From: Pterobdella sp. o SKG-2022
Lineage: Eukaryota > Annelida > Clitellata > Hirudinida > Piscicolidae
Assembly: GCA_964035795.1 (NCBI GenBank)
Contig: OZ038322.1
Location: forward strand, 1,523,281-1,587,280
Direction: 5' to 3'
DNA length: 64,000 nt
Shown: positions 22,180 to 42,544 of the stretch, piece by piece
Numbering within the stretch: the first letter of the stretch is position 1
Layout: the number at the start of each line of letters is the position of its first letter
The notes under the pieces: model-generated
Told to the model about the DNA's origin: nothing
The model's input: only the letters and a program-made list of their open reading frames with translations
Databases searched by the model: none
Translations under genes and position numbers: made by a program

Positions 22180-24961
22180 ATGGATTCTTTGAAACGTTCC
22201 TTGGATTTTCCGAAAGTTGGGGAGGATTCTCTTGAACATTCAGTCACTTCGAATGAAAATATTCCTGGCTATAGCAAAGATAACAATATTGTGACATCTG
22301 ATTCCTTTGAAAATTTGGATGTTCTTTTAGAAACAAATAATTCCAGTGTGACTGAAAAGCTGAATATATTGAAGTTAAACAATGATTTAGACTTAACTCA
22401 TTCAGAGTCTCCTTGTGAATCACCACAAAACAAAACCGACTTTCTACTCAACGAATCTGCTCTCGAGCCAGAAAAATTTGTAAATATTTTAGTACCCATG
22501 TTAAAAGTATTTCAAAATCTATTTTTTTCTAGGTAGAATCTACAGATTCCTTTCCTGATTGGTGTCAAAAGGAATGGAAGGAGCATCAAAAACATGTTTT
22601 TGTACTAAGTAGTTCAGGCAAACCTATATATACAAGGTCTCAAAATCTCATTCAAATATTTTTCACTTTTAGATTTTATATTATGTATCAAAGTTTAATT
22701 TGAAGATATGGAGATGCAGATGATCAGGCAAGTTTGTTTGGCACATTGTTGACTCTTTCACAGTTCTTGCAACATTCCCAACAAGACACACTCAAGTACC
22801 ACAACTTTCAATATTTAAATCTTATAATTAAAAAAATGTAATGACAGCATGAATATATAGAAATTTGTCAGAGCCTTTTTGAATAGCTGTACTTGTTGTC
22901 AGATGCATCAAAGCAGACAAGCATACAGTGGCCTTCTTGACTCGGGAGCATGTAGTCCTCATCTTAGTGAAACACACTCTCGCGCATCAAATGCCCGAGT
23001 CTCCCCACTCCTTACTTTTACAACTCTCCTATGTCTATAATCAGGTATGAGCATGCTCACCACATTATTAAAATTTATCAAGTCCATTGTTAAGAATTGA
23101 AATGCTTGAGCAGGTTTTGAGTATTTTGACACTGAGCAGACTCAAGTCCATATATGAGCAGCGTCCCAACTATGACCTCAGGAGGTTGCTATCAGGGGCT
23201 GAAAAGTTCATTGATTATTTGTTGGACTCAATGGACAATTCCCCTGGGTACCTGCTCAAGTCTATCAGATGTCTCCCTCTTGACTCATCTCTCAGGGAAT
23301 CTGTTGCACAAGTCATCCTCTCAAACGTCAAAATACCTGTTTGTTCATTATCAACATTTTTGTGCATGTAATAAATTATTTATTGATCAAAATGCATTAA
23401 ACCATCAGGACCTGGTGTTTGCCATAATGCTGGCAGGCAACCAACTAATAGCACTGGTGAGGATGCGGCAGTTCCTCTTGCACCCACTCGACCTGCATCT
23501 GCTCTGCAACCTGGTGTCGTCCTCGGAGAGCTTCAAACAGGCTGAGTCATGGACCCCCATCTGCCTGCCCATGTTCAATTCCAAGTCACTGCATGCTTCT
23601 TATGAATATTAAGTTATTTGAAAATTTATAGAACCTTTCTATAACATAAACTTCAGTTGAATTCAAACCTTCCTCTACCAAGGACACACGGCCATGAACT
23701 TTTGCTTCTATATCATTAAATCCAATATAAGAATTCTAGAAATTCAATTCATTTCTACTATATTGGTTTCTTAAATTATTTCCCAGGAAAACTTCAACCT
23801 GTCTCTCTTCTGTTGACTGTATCTTTGAAATTTTTTGGCTTCTCACCCACTCCTTTCCTTACCTTATCTCTAACAACCAAAACATTCATGCTATAAAGCA
23901 CCAACAATGATTTCTTAACCTTAATGACTCATAAGTTTCCCCAACAACAGTGGGTATTTGCACACACACGTGTCCTACCTGGATGAGGCGTGCAGAGTCT
24001 GTCTTCTGCTCTTCTCTGTCAACAACGACGCATTTTACACCCTGTCTGAGTGCAGAAACAAAATAAAAGAGGTTCTATAGTTGTTTACATGTGTTTGTCC
24101 TCTCAATATTGAATATTTTCATCAAGTGAATATTTAGCTTCACAAATATAGTCGATTATAAAAATTTTCTGGCCAAACATAAGAACAGATTTCATAGCTT
24201 TGTTTACTCTATCTTGACATTTTGTTGCCCGTATTTATTTAAAAATGTGTTTATTGTGTTTGCAAATATTGAGTTAGCTTCTCAGCTTTGTCTATGTTCA
24301 CTGAAAATCTCCCAAAAATCAATTTTCAAACGCCTTATTACGCATATATCTTTCACAACCTCGTAACTCACTATCCAGAAAATCATCAAGAACAACAACA
24401 TGCGGCAACTGGTGGACTCCTTACCGCAAGAGCTCCAGATCTTATCCTCTACCCTACCAACCCCTCCAATTTTCTCTGCAGGTTACACAGTTGCTGACAC
24501 GGGAGTCAAAGGTGTTCTTCACTTCATCTACAAGGCCAGGACTACTGGTCAGTATACGCAGCCGGATTACACGCATCCCTACAGCTCGTTTCATGATGTT
24601 GAGAGATTGTTTTCCTTGTTCAAATATATATACTGTTTCATACACACACCTGGAAAAAATCTCAAAATCTACTACCACACTGGAGCTCATGAATCTATCT
24701 TAGTCTGGGTAATCATTCCATATTAATCATGTCTTCTATCTTATTAAACATATGTCTTATCATACCACATATGTCTCATATCACTTATGTCTCTTGTTCA
24801 ATGCTGGCTTTAAATTGCAGATCGAGTCAACTTTTGAACTGTTCACAACCTTTAACCCTCTCATCTCCAAGACCACAGCCACACAGACAGTCTTCAAACT
24901 CCTCAAGTGGATTAAAAAAGAAGAATCGAGACTTTTTATTTTGAATTCTCACACCATTTAA
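22180..24961 (+). CDS. MON1: Vacuolar fusion protein MON1
   Basis: Nine exons join in frame (538 aa): 22180-22479, 22533-22636, 22706-22795, 22903-23044, 23114-23338, 23409-23584, 23951-24071, 24391-24708, 24821-24961. After a Ser/Asn/Asp-rich disordered N-terminus (about 100 aa), the longin-type core starts with HVFVLSSSGKPIYTRYGD. It continues with QVLSILTLSRLKSIYEQRPN, YDLRRLLSGAEKF, RCLPLDSSLR, LHPLDLHLLCN and ESWTPICLPMFN, all MON1 signatures. The C-terminus is LLKWIKKEESRLFIL. MON1 pairs with CCZ1 as the GEF that activates Rab7 in endosome-to-lysosome maturation. The start codon chosen is the first in-frame ATG; in-frame sequence continues upstream without one. It lies tail to tail with nardilysin. 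Four of eight donors have a +3 pyrimidine. Confidence 0.94.
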
Positions 24962-25371
24962 TATGCGTCCTCAAAGCTTTAGCGTCTTGGTGAAAATTTG
25001 TATATAAGATGACTTCAATGTTTTTTGGTGGTTTGTTTAAAATTTTTTGCAAACAGCACTTTTCTGTATGGTACGTATAAACAATGGTTTTGCAAATAAT
25101 ATCAAGGCAAGATTTCAAAAGTAAACAAACTCGTGAGTTTGATAATGTGGGCTTCAAAAGTATGCTTGCTGAAAGCTCAGTTCCTAATTTTTCAAATAGA
25201 AAAATTGTTTGCAAATTAAGTCACAAGATTTTGAAACTTTTTGAATCAAATTTGATATTAATACAAGTTAATTATCTTTAGGTTGAAAACTAATATCTTT
25301 GATAAATTTAAAAAATGCAAAACTAATAAAAAATTTGAATTGAGAGACTTAATTAAACTGCCACGGTGAGG

Positions 25372-28300
25372 TCAAATCTCTTCGTCATTTCCGACCACCT
25401 GCAACAACAAAATGTTCCTAAAAACTATATTTTTTTCTTATTTTATGCGCTTCATACACACTTTATTTATCAAAACATTTATATCCACTTGAGCACATAA
25501 GAACAAACGATACAACTTGTAGGGAAAGTTTCTTCCTCTCAGCAGGGTTGGCAGGGATTATTTTGGCGCAGAAACTTTGTAAATCTCTTAACGTCAAAAG
25601 ACCAATTTTCTTCGACTGTACCAAAATATATTTTTATCAAGTTAATATTGAAATAGACTGGAAAATCGTCTATCAGGCCACCAATCAAAAGACCTCAAGG
25701 AGGGGTCGTTCAAACAGGTACTCATGATTCATCACTTCTTCCCAGCACCTGACAATGGGATTCATTGAGATTTCAAAGATTCTTAAATTGCGCTCACCTT
25801 TCCACTCTTCCAATCAGTGTGCCATCCAGTCCTCTGGAGTTCTCCAGGGTGGCTTTCTTTAATCATTTGGAACAACACTTCATCAATATGTATGTTGTAT
25901 TGAAACGTTGAAAACCGAAGAAAATATTACATTCTTTTGAAATTCTTCTTCAGTGAGATTGACGATTTTGTTGTGGAAGTTGGTGAGAAATTCTTCAATA
26001 GCCTGGTCCAACTCTTCCATGCTGTAATGACCAACATTGTGCATCTAAATAAACTTCATTAACCAATTGATAAACTAATATTAAACAAAAGTACGAGAAT
26101 TTTTGGGCTTGCGAGCATGCTGTGATGTTGAATCCCAGGATGCCATAGAGACTGACTGCAGTGGGAAAAACATTGTACCCCAGTTGCTTCCGTGTCCTCA
26201 ACTCCTCGAAGCAGGGTTCCTCCATCATCAACTGATCATCGAAAGGTTTAGTGTTTGTTTAAACAAAGAGAGAACTCTTTGAGAATATTTCATAATTATT
26301 CTATTTTTAAAACATTCTATTAATTTGATAGAAAAAACATTAAAAACTGATTTGAGGCATAATCAGACCACAAACTTACTGACAAGCATCAGTTCGTTGA
26401 GAAGGTTGTCTTCCAAGCAGCTTGGTCCAAACTGGTAGTAGTTGGTGATGACACTGTTGGTGTCCTTGCTGTTTTGATTGGCCAGAGCCATAATAGTGCT
26501 TCCAGGTAGGACCTCTGTCACGTTTATCTGGAGGTTATTATGTCGATATTCAAACATAAGTATTACTCATCTATTCAACTGTCATAACATATAATTAAAG
26601 CAAAATTAACTGAAAAATAATGTAATGTGAAATGAAGAGACGTTGATTCTGTTGTGGTGAGCAACAAGCTGCAGATGGTCGACCATGTAGGCGGTGAGTG
26701 ACAAGGCCTCCTGAAGATGACAACTTGAATGCATCCAATCATATTCAAGGACGAATGTAATATAAGAAGATCACAAGACTCACTTTTGATGAAATATTCC
26801 CTTGTATCAAAATCTCAAAAAAATTTCCTTTGAAGATTTTCGAGATGTACGTTTCAAAGTTGTGGATGTTGATAGTTTTGATGCAATGCAACTTCTGCAG
26901 GTAAGTCCATGACTGTGGCAAAAGGTGAGACAGATGCATCTGACTGAGAGAGGCAACTTTCAAGTTTTTTCTTGTTTCAACAGTGGAAGCTTCATGCAAA
27001 TACAAATAGGTCAATATCTTAACCTGTTCAACGTCTCTGGACACATCAGTTTGTTAGTGTAATGGTCAATGAGTTGAAGTTTTGTGAGTTCGAAGAAGGC
27101 TTCCTCGATCTCCAAGCAACTCATCTTTTTGATGTACAACTCAAACAACAACTGTGTGGAAGCATGATTGCAATTAAGTTCATAGTAATCTATAATATTT
27201 TGTTCTTGTGGTGAAATATTTAGTTTTTAATGAAATAGATGTACTCTAAGAGTGTGGTTGAAGCCTCCAAGCTTGAGAACCAAGCCGTTGTTGAACAGGC
27301 TTATATGATGTCTGTAAGGAAAGTTGAGGGTGGTGTAGTTGGAGGTGGTGTGGTGGAGTTGAAGGTGGCGTGGTGAAGTTAACGGTGGTGTGGTCTGATG
27401 ATAATGGTGCGAGAAGCAATGGTGTGATGAGAAAGAATAAATCTATAATTGTAGAAAATTAGACACCAACGTGAAGTATGCGATCTCTGCAGGGTATGTT
27501 TCCTCAAGCAGTGATTTCTTGATGTAGTTTATGTACATATCTGAAAGGCACGACCTAGGGATAAAATTAAAAATTCACATTTTAAATTACAAAGCTTGAA
27601 ATAAGATAAAATAGAAAAATTCTAAAAATGTTTAAAAGATCAAATGAAACATCACTCTGTAGCTGTTCTGTTCATGTGTTCACTCCATAAGTATATGTAG
27701 ATGTGAGCTGCAAGTTTTAAACTGGATTATTCTCAATCAAATGCACTTATATCTTCAACCTTTGGGGATTTGAAACTCGTCATCTGACTGGTACCACACT
27801 CTGCCAAGTTGTGTGCTGATGAGAGGGGCTTTCATCTGTGGGAGGATTCAGTGATTGAAGCTGACTTGGTATCTCAAACAAGAGCCTACCTCTGTGTGCT
27901 GCTTTTCAATGCTCTTCAAAGAAAAATCAGTCGCTACAATAAAATAACTAAGATTACTTGCATTTGAAAATATAACTTCATTCGTAAGGGATTTTTAAAG
28001 ATGTACAAAACAATGAAACTAAGGGAATGTTGCCTATAAATTGGTTAGGCAAAGGCATGTGCATGGAGTTACGAAATATCTTTGGAGGATCTGCGTGGGG
28101 TTTATAATCCAATTAATATCATTTTGTTTCATGTGGATCAAGTTTAGATATCTTCACAAATCTTATTTTCAAGATTTTTCATAGAATGGTCCACAAAAAG
28201 TTCTAAATGTTACTTTTCCACTTCTTCATCCATGAACTTGGGATCTCTGTTTTGGTTCGCAAACTTTATAATGCATAATTGTGTAACGCATAATAGAAAC

Positions 28301-31300
28301 ATTAACTCCCAATAAATTAAAATGAATCATATAAGGCCAGTTTAAATGATAGAAAAAACACTATTGCAAGTATCGACAATGAATGGGTATCCAATAATTT
28401 ATTGAAATAAAAACACCTCCACTATCAGTGAAGGTATGTCTAAAAAAACTAAGTAGTGACACACTGATATCAATGGTATTGATATTATTTGAACAATATC
28501 CATACAGATCATGCACCAACAAGCTTATGGCCACCTTCAGTGGAGTACCTCGTTTTGAACCACTCTTCCTCTTGGTCTGCTGTCTGACTGAAGCACTGGG
28601 CCCTCATCACTATGTTCATCCTCTCAGGCACCATGTACTGCAGGCACTTTTCTATCAACTACAGCAGTGTGAGGTGTGGTGGGTATAATTTATGGTGTTT
28701 GAAAATTATCTTAAAATGATCCGATTCCACGGTCGAAGTGGGTAGATATAGATGCGCAAAGGTCCGAGGGAGAAAGTTTATAGGCATCTTTCATATACCA
28801 ATTAACAAATTATATAAGTATATTTCTTAATTTTTTCATGACTAGAATATTATACATCATAGACGTATTTAATAATATTGACTTGAGGACTGAACTGTGT
28901 GACGACATAGTTGCTGATGACGTAATCTCGAAGCTCAAACTCCAGCATGGACGTGCAAATGAGGTCAACGTAGTCCTGGTAGTTCGTCTGCGTGTGTGTG
29001 ATTGTTTGGCATTGAGGTATGAAGATGCCAGTGGTTACATGCATTTCATTGATTTGTTTGAATAAATTTGAAATGGAACAAACGGCTTCACTGAAAATGA
29101 ACTCATTCAGTTGAATTTGGTACATTTCTTTCCACGTCTTTTCCACTGCACCCACACATCTTAACATCCGAATGTATTGGAAAAGGAAAGTGATGATCTG
29201 TGAAAATGATGAAGATTAATGACGCTTCTGAAGTATAAAATTAATGGGAGCAGCGAGGCAGAATGAAATGATGTTGAGAGTTCTTTGAGGCAGTTTTGAC
29301 ACATCGCTTCCCACATTCCACTGATTTAATCTCTGATAAACAGTTGCAATAAAAATTTTTTGATGAGCAAACATCACCTCGAACCAGTTCTTGAAGCCCT
29401 CTTCAGTGAGGCAAAAGATCACTCTGAAGAGAGACATGCAGCTGTTCCAGTCCATTCCCCCACCGTTGTTCCCGCAGCACAACGACAAGATCCAGTTTCT
29501 GCCGCAACAATGTATCAAACTTCCATACATTTTATGGAAAAATATGAAATTTTATTAAATTTATAACTTCAAAAATTGCTTCAGTTAATTATTTTTGTCA
29601 AAAATAAGCCCCACAAAAAGATATTCAAAAAGCGAACTTTTTGTGAAGTTTTGAGAACAAACTGCCAGCTCTTTTGTCTCCGATCAGCTGTTCGATGTAG
29701 TGCAGAGGTCTGCATCTGAGTTCGATAGCACATGTACAAGCATTTGTTTTGTCTTCATCCCGTTATACATTATACTTCCAAAAATATAAAAATCTCGAAA
29801 TTTAAGATCATCTGCATCTTTGAACATTCTAACAAATTGAAAGTTATCTAAATAAAATTTTTTAATTTGAAAAATCGAGATTTCAAGAAAATGACTTCCA
29901 CCAACTACATACAACCAAAACATACATCCATCAATTAAGTCTTCTTTTAATTATGAACTAAGAAATTAATTTCTCTATAATACAGCTTTGGCTAAAACTT
30001 AAACTAAACTCAAATTTAAAAAATTTCTGGTTAAAGTGGAAAAAAGTCCATAATGCGTTTTGAGAAATTTTTTTGATTCTCCAGATATGCAGCTACTAGC
30101 AGTACAGCTTACAATATGCTCAGTAATGAAACTCAATGGACACCTGTAAAATTCAGTCATGCTAGGTAGTGTCCAAGTCACCTCTAATTGGTGAGTGTTC
30201 TGCACTGGTACCACTGTGGTTGAAGGATGTGATGTTGTGTGTTGTTGATGTTGTTGTGAATGTGTTTTGTAATGTCGATGTGAGGTTGTGTGTTGTGACG
30301 TGATGCTGTTATAAATTTTATGATTAATGCACTGAGAACCTTTATAAATTTTTCTGAAAGCTGCCGTATCAAAGGGGTCCTTCAAAGGTTCACAAAGATA
30401 ACAAAAGAAACATTTAAAACGTGGTTCAAAATTACCCCATATTTCTTGAAACTTTCGATCTTCTCAATACTGCGAACAAGTAATGCATTTGTAAACAACA
30501 CAAGACAAAGTGTAGATCAACCTCACCTCGAGGGAATCTTGCTGAAAATGTCTCTGACAAACTTCTCTACAATTGTGGGATTACCTGGATGGATGTTTCA
30601 TTTGGTCCATCTTTTCAAGTTAATGACAATAATAAAACAAATGAAGAAAATTTTGAAGTTTGAATCACAAACGACGTTGAAACTCTTTTCAAGCCACAAT
30701 CAATATAAACTCATGAGACATCAGCACAGAATCTCATGAGACATCAGCACATAGAATCTCATGAGACATCAGCACATAGAATCTCATGGAGTACATAGTC
30801 AAACTATCATGAAACTTATCAACAGACTATCAGTGTAGATGCATAAAGCCATGTTTTGAGCCACGTAAAATTTCTTTCTGAAGGACTGCAGGGCCTTGAG
30901 AACGTCTGTCTTGTTCTTCTTGGGGGTCTCTACTAGTGTGGTGTAGTTACCTGTGAAAAAAGAGTGGGAGTCTTTTGAATGTTTTAATAGAAAAAAAAAT
31001 GAAAATTGTGTTTGATAAAATTTTAAAGTATTTGTGGATACTTATAAAGTGGGGGCGACAAACCCTGGAATGGTTTCTATAATTTTTAAATGATCGCAAA
31101 AATTGTTGAAATGATTGAAAACCCTATATTTGAGGTTGAATATATTTTTATTTTGTAGTGTTATGATATTAGGCTTTTTGAAGGTGTATAGCGTGTTAAT
31201 GGTGGAAGCAATATAGTTCGTTGCAGCATAAAATCTTTATCTTGAACATCTTAAAACTATTTTTAAAATATTTTTCGAGTATCTTTCTCAGTGCACTGAA

Positions 31301-34300
31301 CTCCAGAGAGCGCAATAACTGATGAGCCTAAATGTTTTTTAGTCTTGATGTACTGATGTATCTTGATAGTGATTGACTGAACATGATTTGTGTTGAGTTA
31401 TTTGAGAAGTATCTTAAACTCGATTATGATGTTATAAGTTTTAAAATGCATGAAGTGTTTGAAAAGCATGCTAATTCAAGCCAGACACATCAAAAACATG
31501 ATTAAACATGACCACCACCCATCCACTGCGACCCACCCCCTTCCACCCACCCCACATAAAATTGTTGAAGGGACTGCCAGAGTCTGCCATCGACAACATC
31601 AACTGCTCCTGTCTTGACCTCTCCTTCTGCAGACTCATTTCCCATTCTGGCATGAGTTTCATATGAGATTATCATTGCTTAATGATGCAACGATTTCATT
31701 GTTTAACAATGACCTTGTTTGGTTTGAACCACAGTTGGGGATCAACACTAGATATATGCTCGAAGAAACAGGATTGTATCAAAACAAAATGAAGGATACA
31801 TCAAAATTTAAATACCGCAGATACAATTACAAGTATAAAACACAGAATAATAAATAATGAACCGAAGTTTGAAAATATCTAATAAAAATACATGAAACTC
31901 CAGATGCATTAACAAAGATGAAACTTGAAGCTGCGGTTATAAAAACTATCATGATAGAATCTTTATGAAACTGACGATCTTAAGAAATATCAATCAAGGA
32001 TGGATGGAAGCGATGGTGGGTTTGTGGTATGAATACCTCATGGACCTGAGCCACATTTTAACTAAGTTAAACGAAAAATACTTGAATGAAAAAGTCTAAG
32101 TGAATTGCTTTCACCACCAAATTACAATCCAGTTGCGATGAATTGGATAAGTTTATAAGGATGGCTTTTTCAACGTTTGCTGAGATTATTGAGACAAATA
32201 TGTAAGTTCATATCTTCCACACTGCAGCCTTAATTACAGTCGGTGCTTATAACATCCTTTTTAAAAAATTGAAATAAAAGGCTAAGAGTTTTGACTATAT
32301 TACATTCAACAAACAACGAACTCTTAAAAGTTTGAACATGAATTACAAAAGCCTACAAACACACTAAAAGCATTGAATTGATGGCACGTTTCTCAATGAA
32401 CCTCGAGAAACCCACCAGCGTGAACCACTCTGGCCTCGGCAATGCGGGCTTTCCGGTGCAGTAGAGGGCAGATGAAGAACTGTGCAAAGCGGTCCAAGGC
32501 CTGACAAAAGTATCGACTCTGAATCTCGAAGTGGAAGTGAGTCTGTTTGACAGGTTTGAGTTGCGTTTAGTGTTTTGTCGCTTGGAATGTAAGCTCAAAT
32601 AAATTTTAAAAAATTTCAAAATTTTCAAATATTACATATGTTATTGGTAATTGATCATGGGCTGTATAGTGGATAGTGGTACAAACCCGCTCATAGTCAG
32701 TGTGGGCATTTGTGCTGCCTCCGTGACCCTTGATGAAAAGGTCAAAGTCGTTGGTGGCTGGATACTTTTCCGACCCCATGAAGACCACTAAGGTTGGTGT
32801 TTCGTGCCTCAATTACTCCATGTTACTGCAAAGTTCTGCTATGGATTTGATCTTATAAACATGACAACCCACTGTGTTCGAGGTAATGAGCCAAGCCAGG
32901 GATGTCTTTCGGGTCACTCAGACTGCCCACTGAGACGCACAGACTGGCTGCAGACTGCCGATGTCATTAAGATCATTATCAACGTACTTATCTCATGCAT
33001 AATGTCTTGTATTTCAACTATACCTTGCGTATAATTATTTGCATTTTCATTATCAAGATTTAATTATGAAAACAGATATCTATATAGATTTATGTAAATA
33101 TAATGTGGGTTATAATGGATTTTTCAAACATACTATGTAACCAGCATCCTGGTCAGACATTTGTGGGCAAACATTATCACTTGGCCTTGCTTTACCTTCA
33201 CCACCAGCATTATCATCACCCCCATTATCGCCATCATCATCATCTCCAATTTTATTTTCATCGCAACAGTTTTGATCTTCTTTTTTTTCTTGAGCTTCGT
33301 CACAACTCTCTTCATTTTCCTTCCTGGTGTTGCATGCATGCAAGCCGATCTGCCTTCTTTTCAAAAAAGTTTCAACTGCAAAATTTTTAAATAAACAACT
33401 CTTAAAATACATCACTATAAACCTTATAACCACTAATAAATGTTTCAAATAATGTTCTTTGCGAACTTCTTCTACCACATATTATCACCCGGCCATTAAG
33501 GCTTTATGAGGCTTGAATAAACATGATTTCGCCTGTTTTTCGTGTTTAACACTAAATCATTAAAAAAATAATATCTCAAGAAACAAGAACGCGCAATATA
33601 AAAATCGTTATCGAACTCTCGATGATAAATTTAGCAGTCAATGAATACATAACGTTTTGATGTATGAACTCTGATAACAGTTTTCTTGGGTTTCACTTGT
33701 TTTTTCATTCTTTGAAAATTAGAATGATTTAAATAGCGTTTTAGAAATTATGATATTCTTGAATGTCGTTATATTATGTGGTGTTAGTATGTTTTTAAAT
33801 GTTTTACTGAGATACGCTGTGAAAGGTGCACATAAGGTTGGTAATGATGCCATTAAGTTGTTAGGGCAGGCATCGTTCACAGCTGTATTAAACACTTTTT
33901 ATGTCTTTTCTTGAAAGCTCTTTGGAGAGTATAAAATATTTTATGTGCACGAGATTCATAAATAAACTCGGGAGGTTGCATGCCTCTTGTGAACCATTTC
34001 ACCTTCATTCCTCACAACCCTCCTTTGCTGGTCTTTAAGTGTTTCTTAACTCTTGGCTTTTATTATCAAATGGTTAACATTTCATATACAAACGATCATA
34101 GTTTAATACTGAACCTTTATCATTCTGGCAACAATCACACCCCACTTTTCTTTTCAACCTGTCCATCTCCTGCCACTTGCACTTCCTCTTCGGAACACTC
34201 GCCACGTTTTCTGATTTCTCTTCCTCGTCCTGAGAGATCAACATCACCGTCAATCCATTCTCAAGACGAAACACTCTGTGAGATTCAATGTGAGGTCAAT

Positions 34301-34626
34301 TTAAAATCATTGCTGGTTGAATATAGGTCAATGTTGATCGATGTTTGTTAAGGATTGTGGATAAATTCTAAGTTAAATACTTGTAATTTTTCGGATCATT
34401 TGGGCTCTTTATGACTTTCACATCCATGCTCAAAAACGCCAAAAACACCGATTCAAAATCAAAATTTTTAGTGACGTTCCATAATTTTAAAAGTGACTTT
34501 CATGACTAAAACAGAACGAAAATTCAGAAAGTTTGAAAATTCTGCAAAATAAATATTAAAACGTCGTAATTAAGAAATATTCTCCAGGCACAAAACTGTC
34601 GGTGATGTTTGAGGACATCGGAGCCT
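25372..34626 (-). CDS. NRDC: Nardilysin (M16 insulinase-family metalloprotease), N-terminus unresolved
   Basis: Thirty-four exons on the minus strand give about 1025 aa: 34597-34626, 34115-34275, 33142-33375, 32873-32947, 32687-32787, 32416-32542, 31551-31646, 30828-30950, 30527-30584, 30436-30469, 30340-30379, 30113-30213, 29638-29687, 29378-29498, 29084-29197, 28883-28987, 28549-28658, 28214-28263, 28034-28090, 27890-27933, 27760-27835, 27656-27707, 27471-27554, 27245-27299, 27024-27151, 26784-26943, 26642-26710, 26384-26527, 26109-26231, 25931-26044, 25798-25856, 25694-25748, 25517-25615, 25372-25398. An acidic insert (exon 33142-33375, DDDDGDNGGDD) precedes the zinc site, as in nardilysins. 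HxxEH is intact (GLAHYLEHMVFMGSEKYP), and both downstream glutamates are kept (IAEARVVHAE). MMEEPCFEELRT with QLGYNVFP marks the C-terminal half. The start codon was not resolved; an ATG exon at 34722-34775 with a GTAAGT donor is a candidate but its phase does not fit. Confidence 0.93.
27310..27425. repeat. GGTGGTGTGGTG-type imperfect minisatellite
   Basis: Within the nardilysin intron at 27300-27470. GTTGAAGGTGGCGTGGTG-like units recur about four times. Confidence 0.5.
30710..30789. repeat. About 25-bp tandem repeat, three copies
   Basis: The unit CTCATGAGACATCAGCACA plus TAGAAT is repeated with small length variation, inside a nardilysin intron. Confidence 0.85.
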
Positions 34627-34881
34627 CTGAATAATCTGGGCTGGTATGTTTGTGTATAAGCGACAAAAAGTATCAGTTTGTTTGAAGAGTACAACACAAC
34701 TAAAAAGTTTGGTATACTTACTGTCTGCGTTTGCTGCGGTGAAATGACACGATTCAAGAATTTTAACTTTCCCATGTTTAGTTGTTTCCCAAATTCATTT
34801 TTTAAACTTAATAAATAACATAAGAAACAATAAAAATAAAAATAATTGTTCTTATTACTAGTGTTGTTTTTGCTTCTATTC

Positions 34882-35452
34882 AGTTATAATGGGATTGTGA
34901 AGCGATTTGAAAGGTCACACCTCAAGCTTACTTCTGTGCAAACATTACAATCTAACTTAAGTCATCAAACCACTTTCAAAAACACATTAAACAAATGCTA
35001 CTTCACACCCGCATGTATATCAAAATGGCAGTCCGAATGCATTGTCTGTCAAAATGGTGTGAGAACGAAGTCACATTGGAAATATCAGCATAAACAACTT
35101 AATAAGACAGCAAAGTAAGTTAAAATTTTCGACAAGTTCAGACCTATCTTAAAAAGTTAGCATATGATATAGCTAAAATTGTTGAAATTCATGGGTGTTT
35201 TTGCTGTCTCAACAAATGTATTTAAAATCTAAAATAATCAACTTAAAACCTATTGAAGAAGTTATTGAAAAGGCATTAATCTGTCTCTGGAAAGTTAAAC
35301 GTAATAAGTCAACAAAAAGATTTAAACGTGATTTATATAAATGTTTGTTCGCAGTGGAGTTTGACCCGAGTAGTTCTAACGACTCCAAAGTCCAACAGTT
35401 TCAAACCACTAATCACAAACGGGGCCTTGTTCTTTTGATACCCATGTCTTAA
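34882..35452 (+). CDS. Putative two-exon gene fragment of unknown function
   Basis: A pyrimidine-rich stretch ending TTCTATTCAG (about 34881) precedes an open segment that runs to a canonical GTAAGT donor after NKTAK (about 35114). It encodes a Lys/Ser-rich stretch with four closely placed cysteines (CYFTPAC and ECIVC). A second open stretch from about 35245 (EVIEKALICLWKVKRNKSTK onward) ends with a stop at 35452. I recognise no family. The splice signals make it better than random. The start is unknown and the phase between the two parts was not verified. Confidence 0.25.
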
Positions 35453-41030
<5,578 letters not shown>

Positions 41031-41032
<2 letters not shown>

Positions 41033-41228
41033 TTCTTGCGTTCATCCACCATGAAGTAGGTGCAAAGAATTGAGAGACGAGCATTTTTCTTGTGATTATA
41101 AATGCCTTGTGGTTTGAAGTTCAGCCCGCAGTATTGACACTTTATGCTTGCTTGTGTTTGGTGCTTCTGTCTCACGTGGTTTGCCAGACCTGCTTTACTG
41201 GCAGCTACTCTGTTGCATCTCGGAAAAC
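41031..41228 (-). repeat. Composite repeat module, cluster A copy 2 (zinc-finger part only)
   Basis: Only the zinc-finger-coding segment remains, from the (TG)n junction to TTTCCGAGATGC, and it then passes directly into the next (AC)n array. The second finger has lost its last histidine (KKNAR). Confidence 0.85.
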
Positions 41229-41233
41229 ACACA

Positions 41234-42544
<1,311 letters not shown>

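Noticed and set aside
34722..34775. First coding exon of nardilysin (MGKLKFLNRVISPQQ)
   Set aside because: It has a canonical GTAAGT donor, but its phase does not match either acceptor of the next exon (34597-34626), so it was not included in the model.
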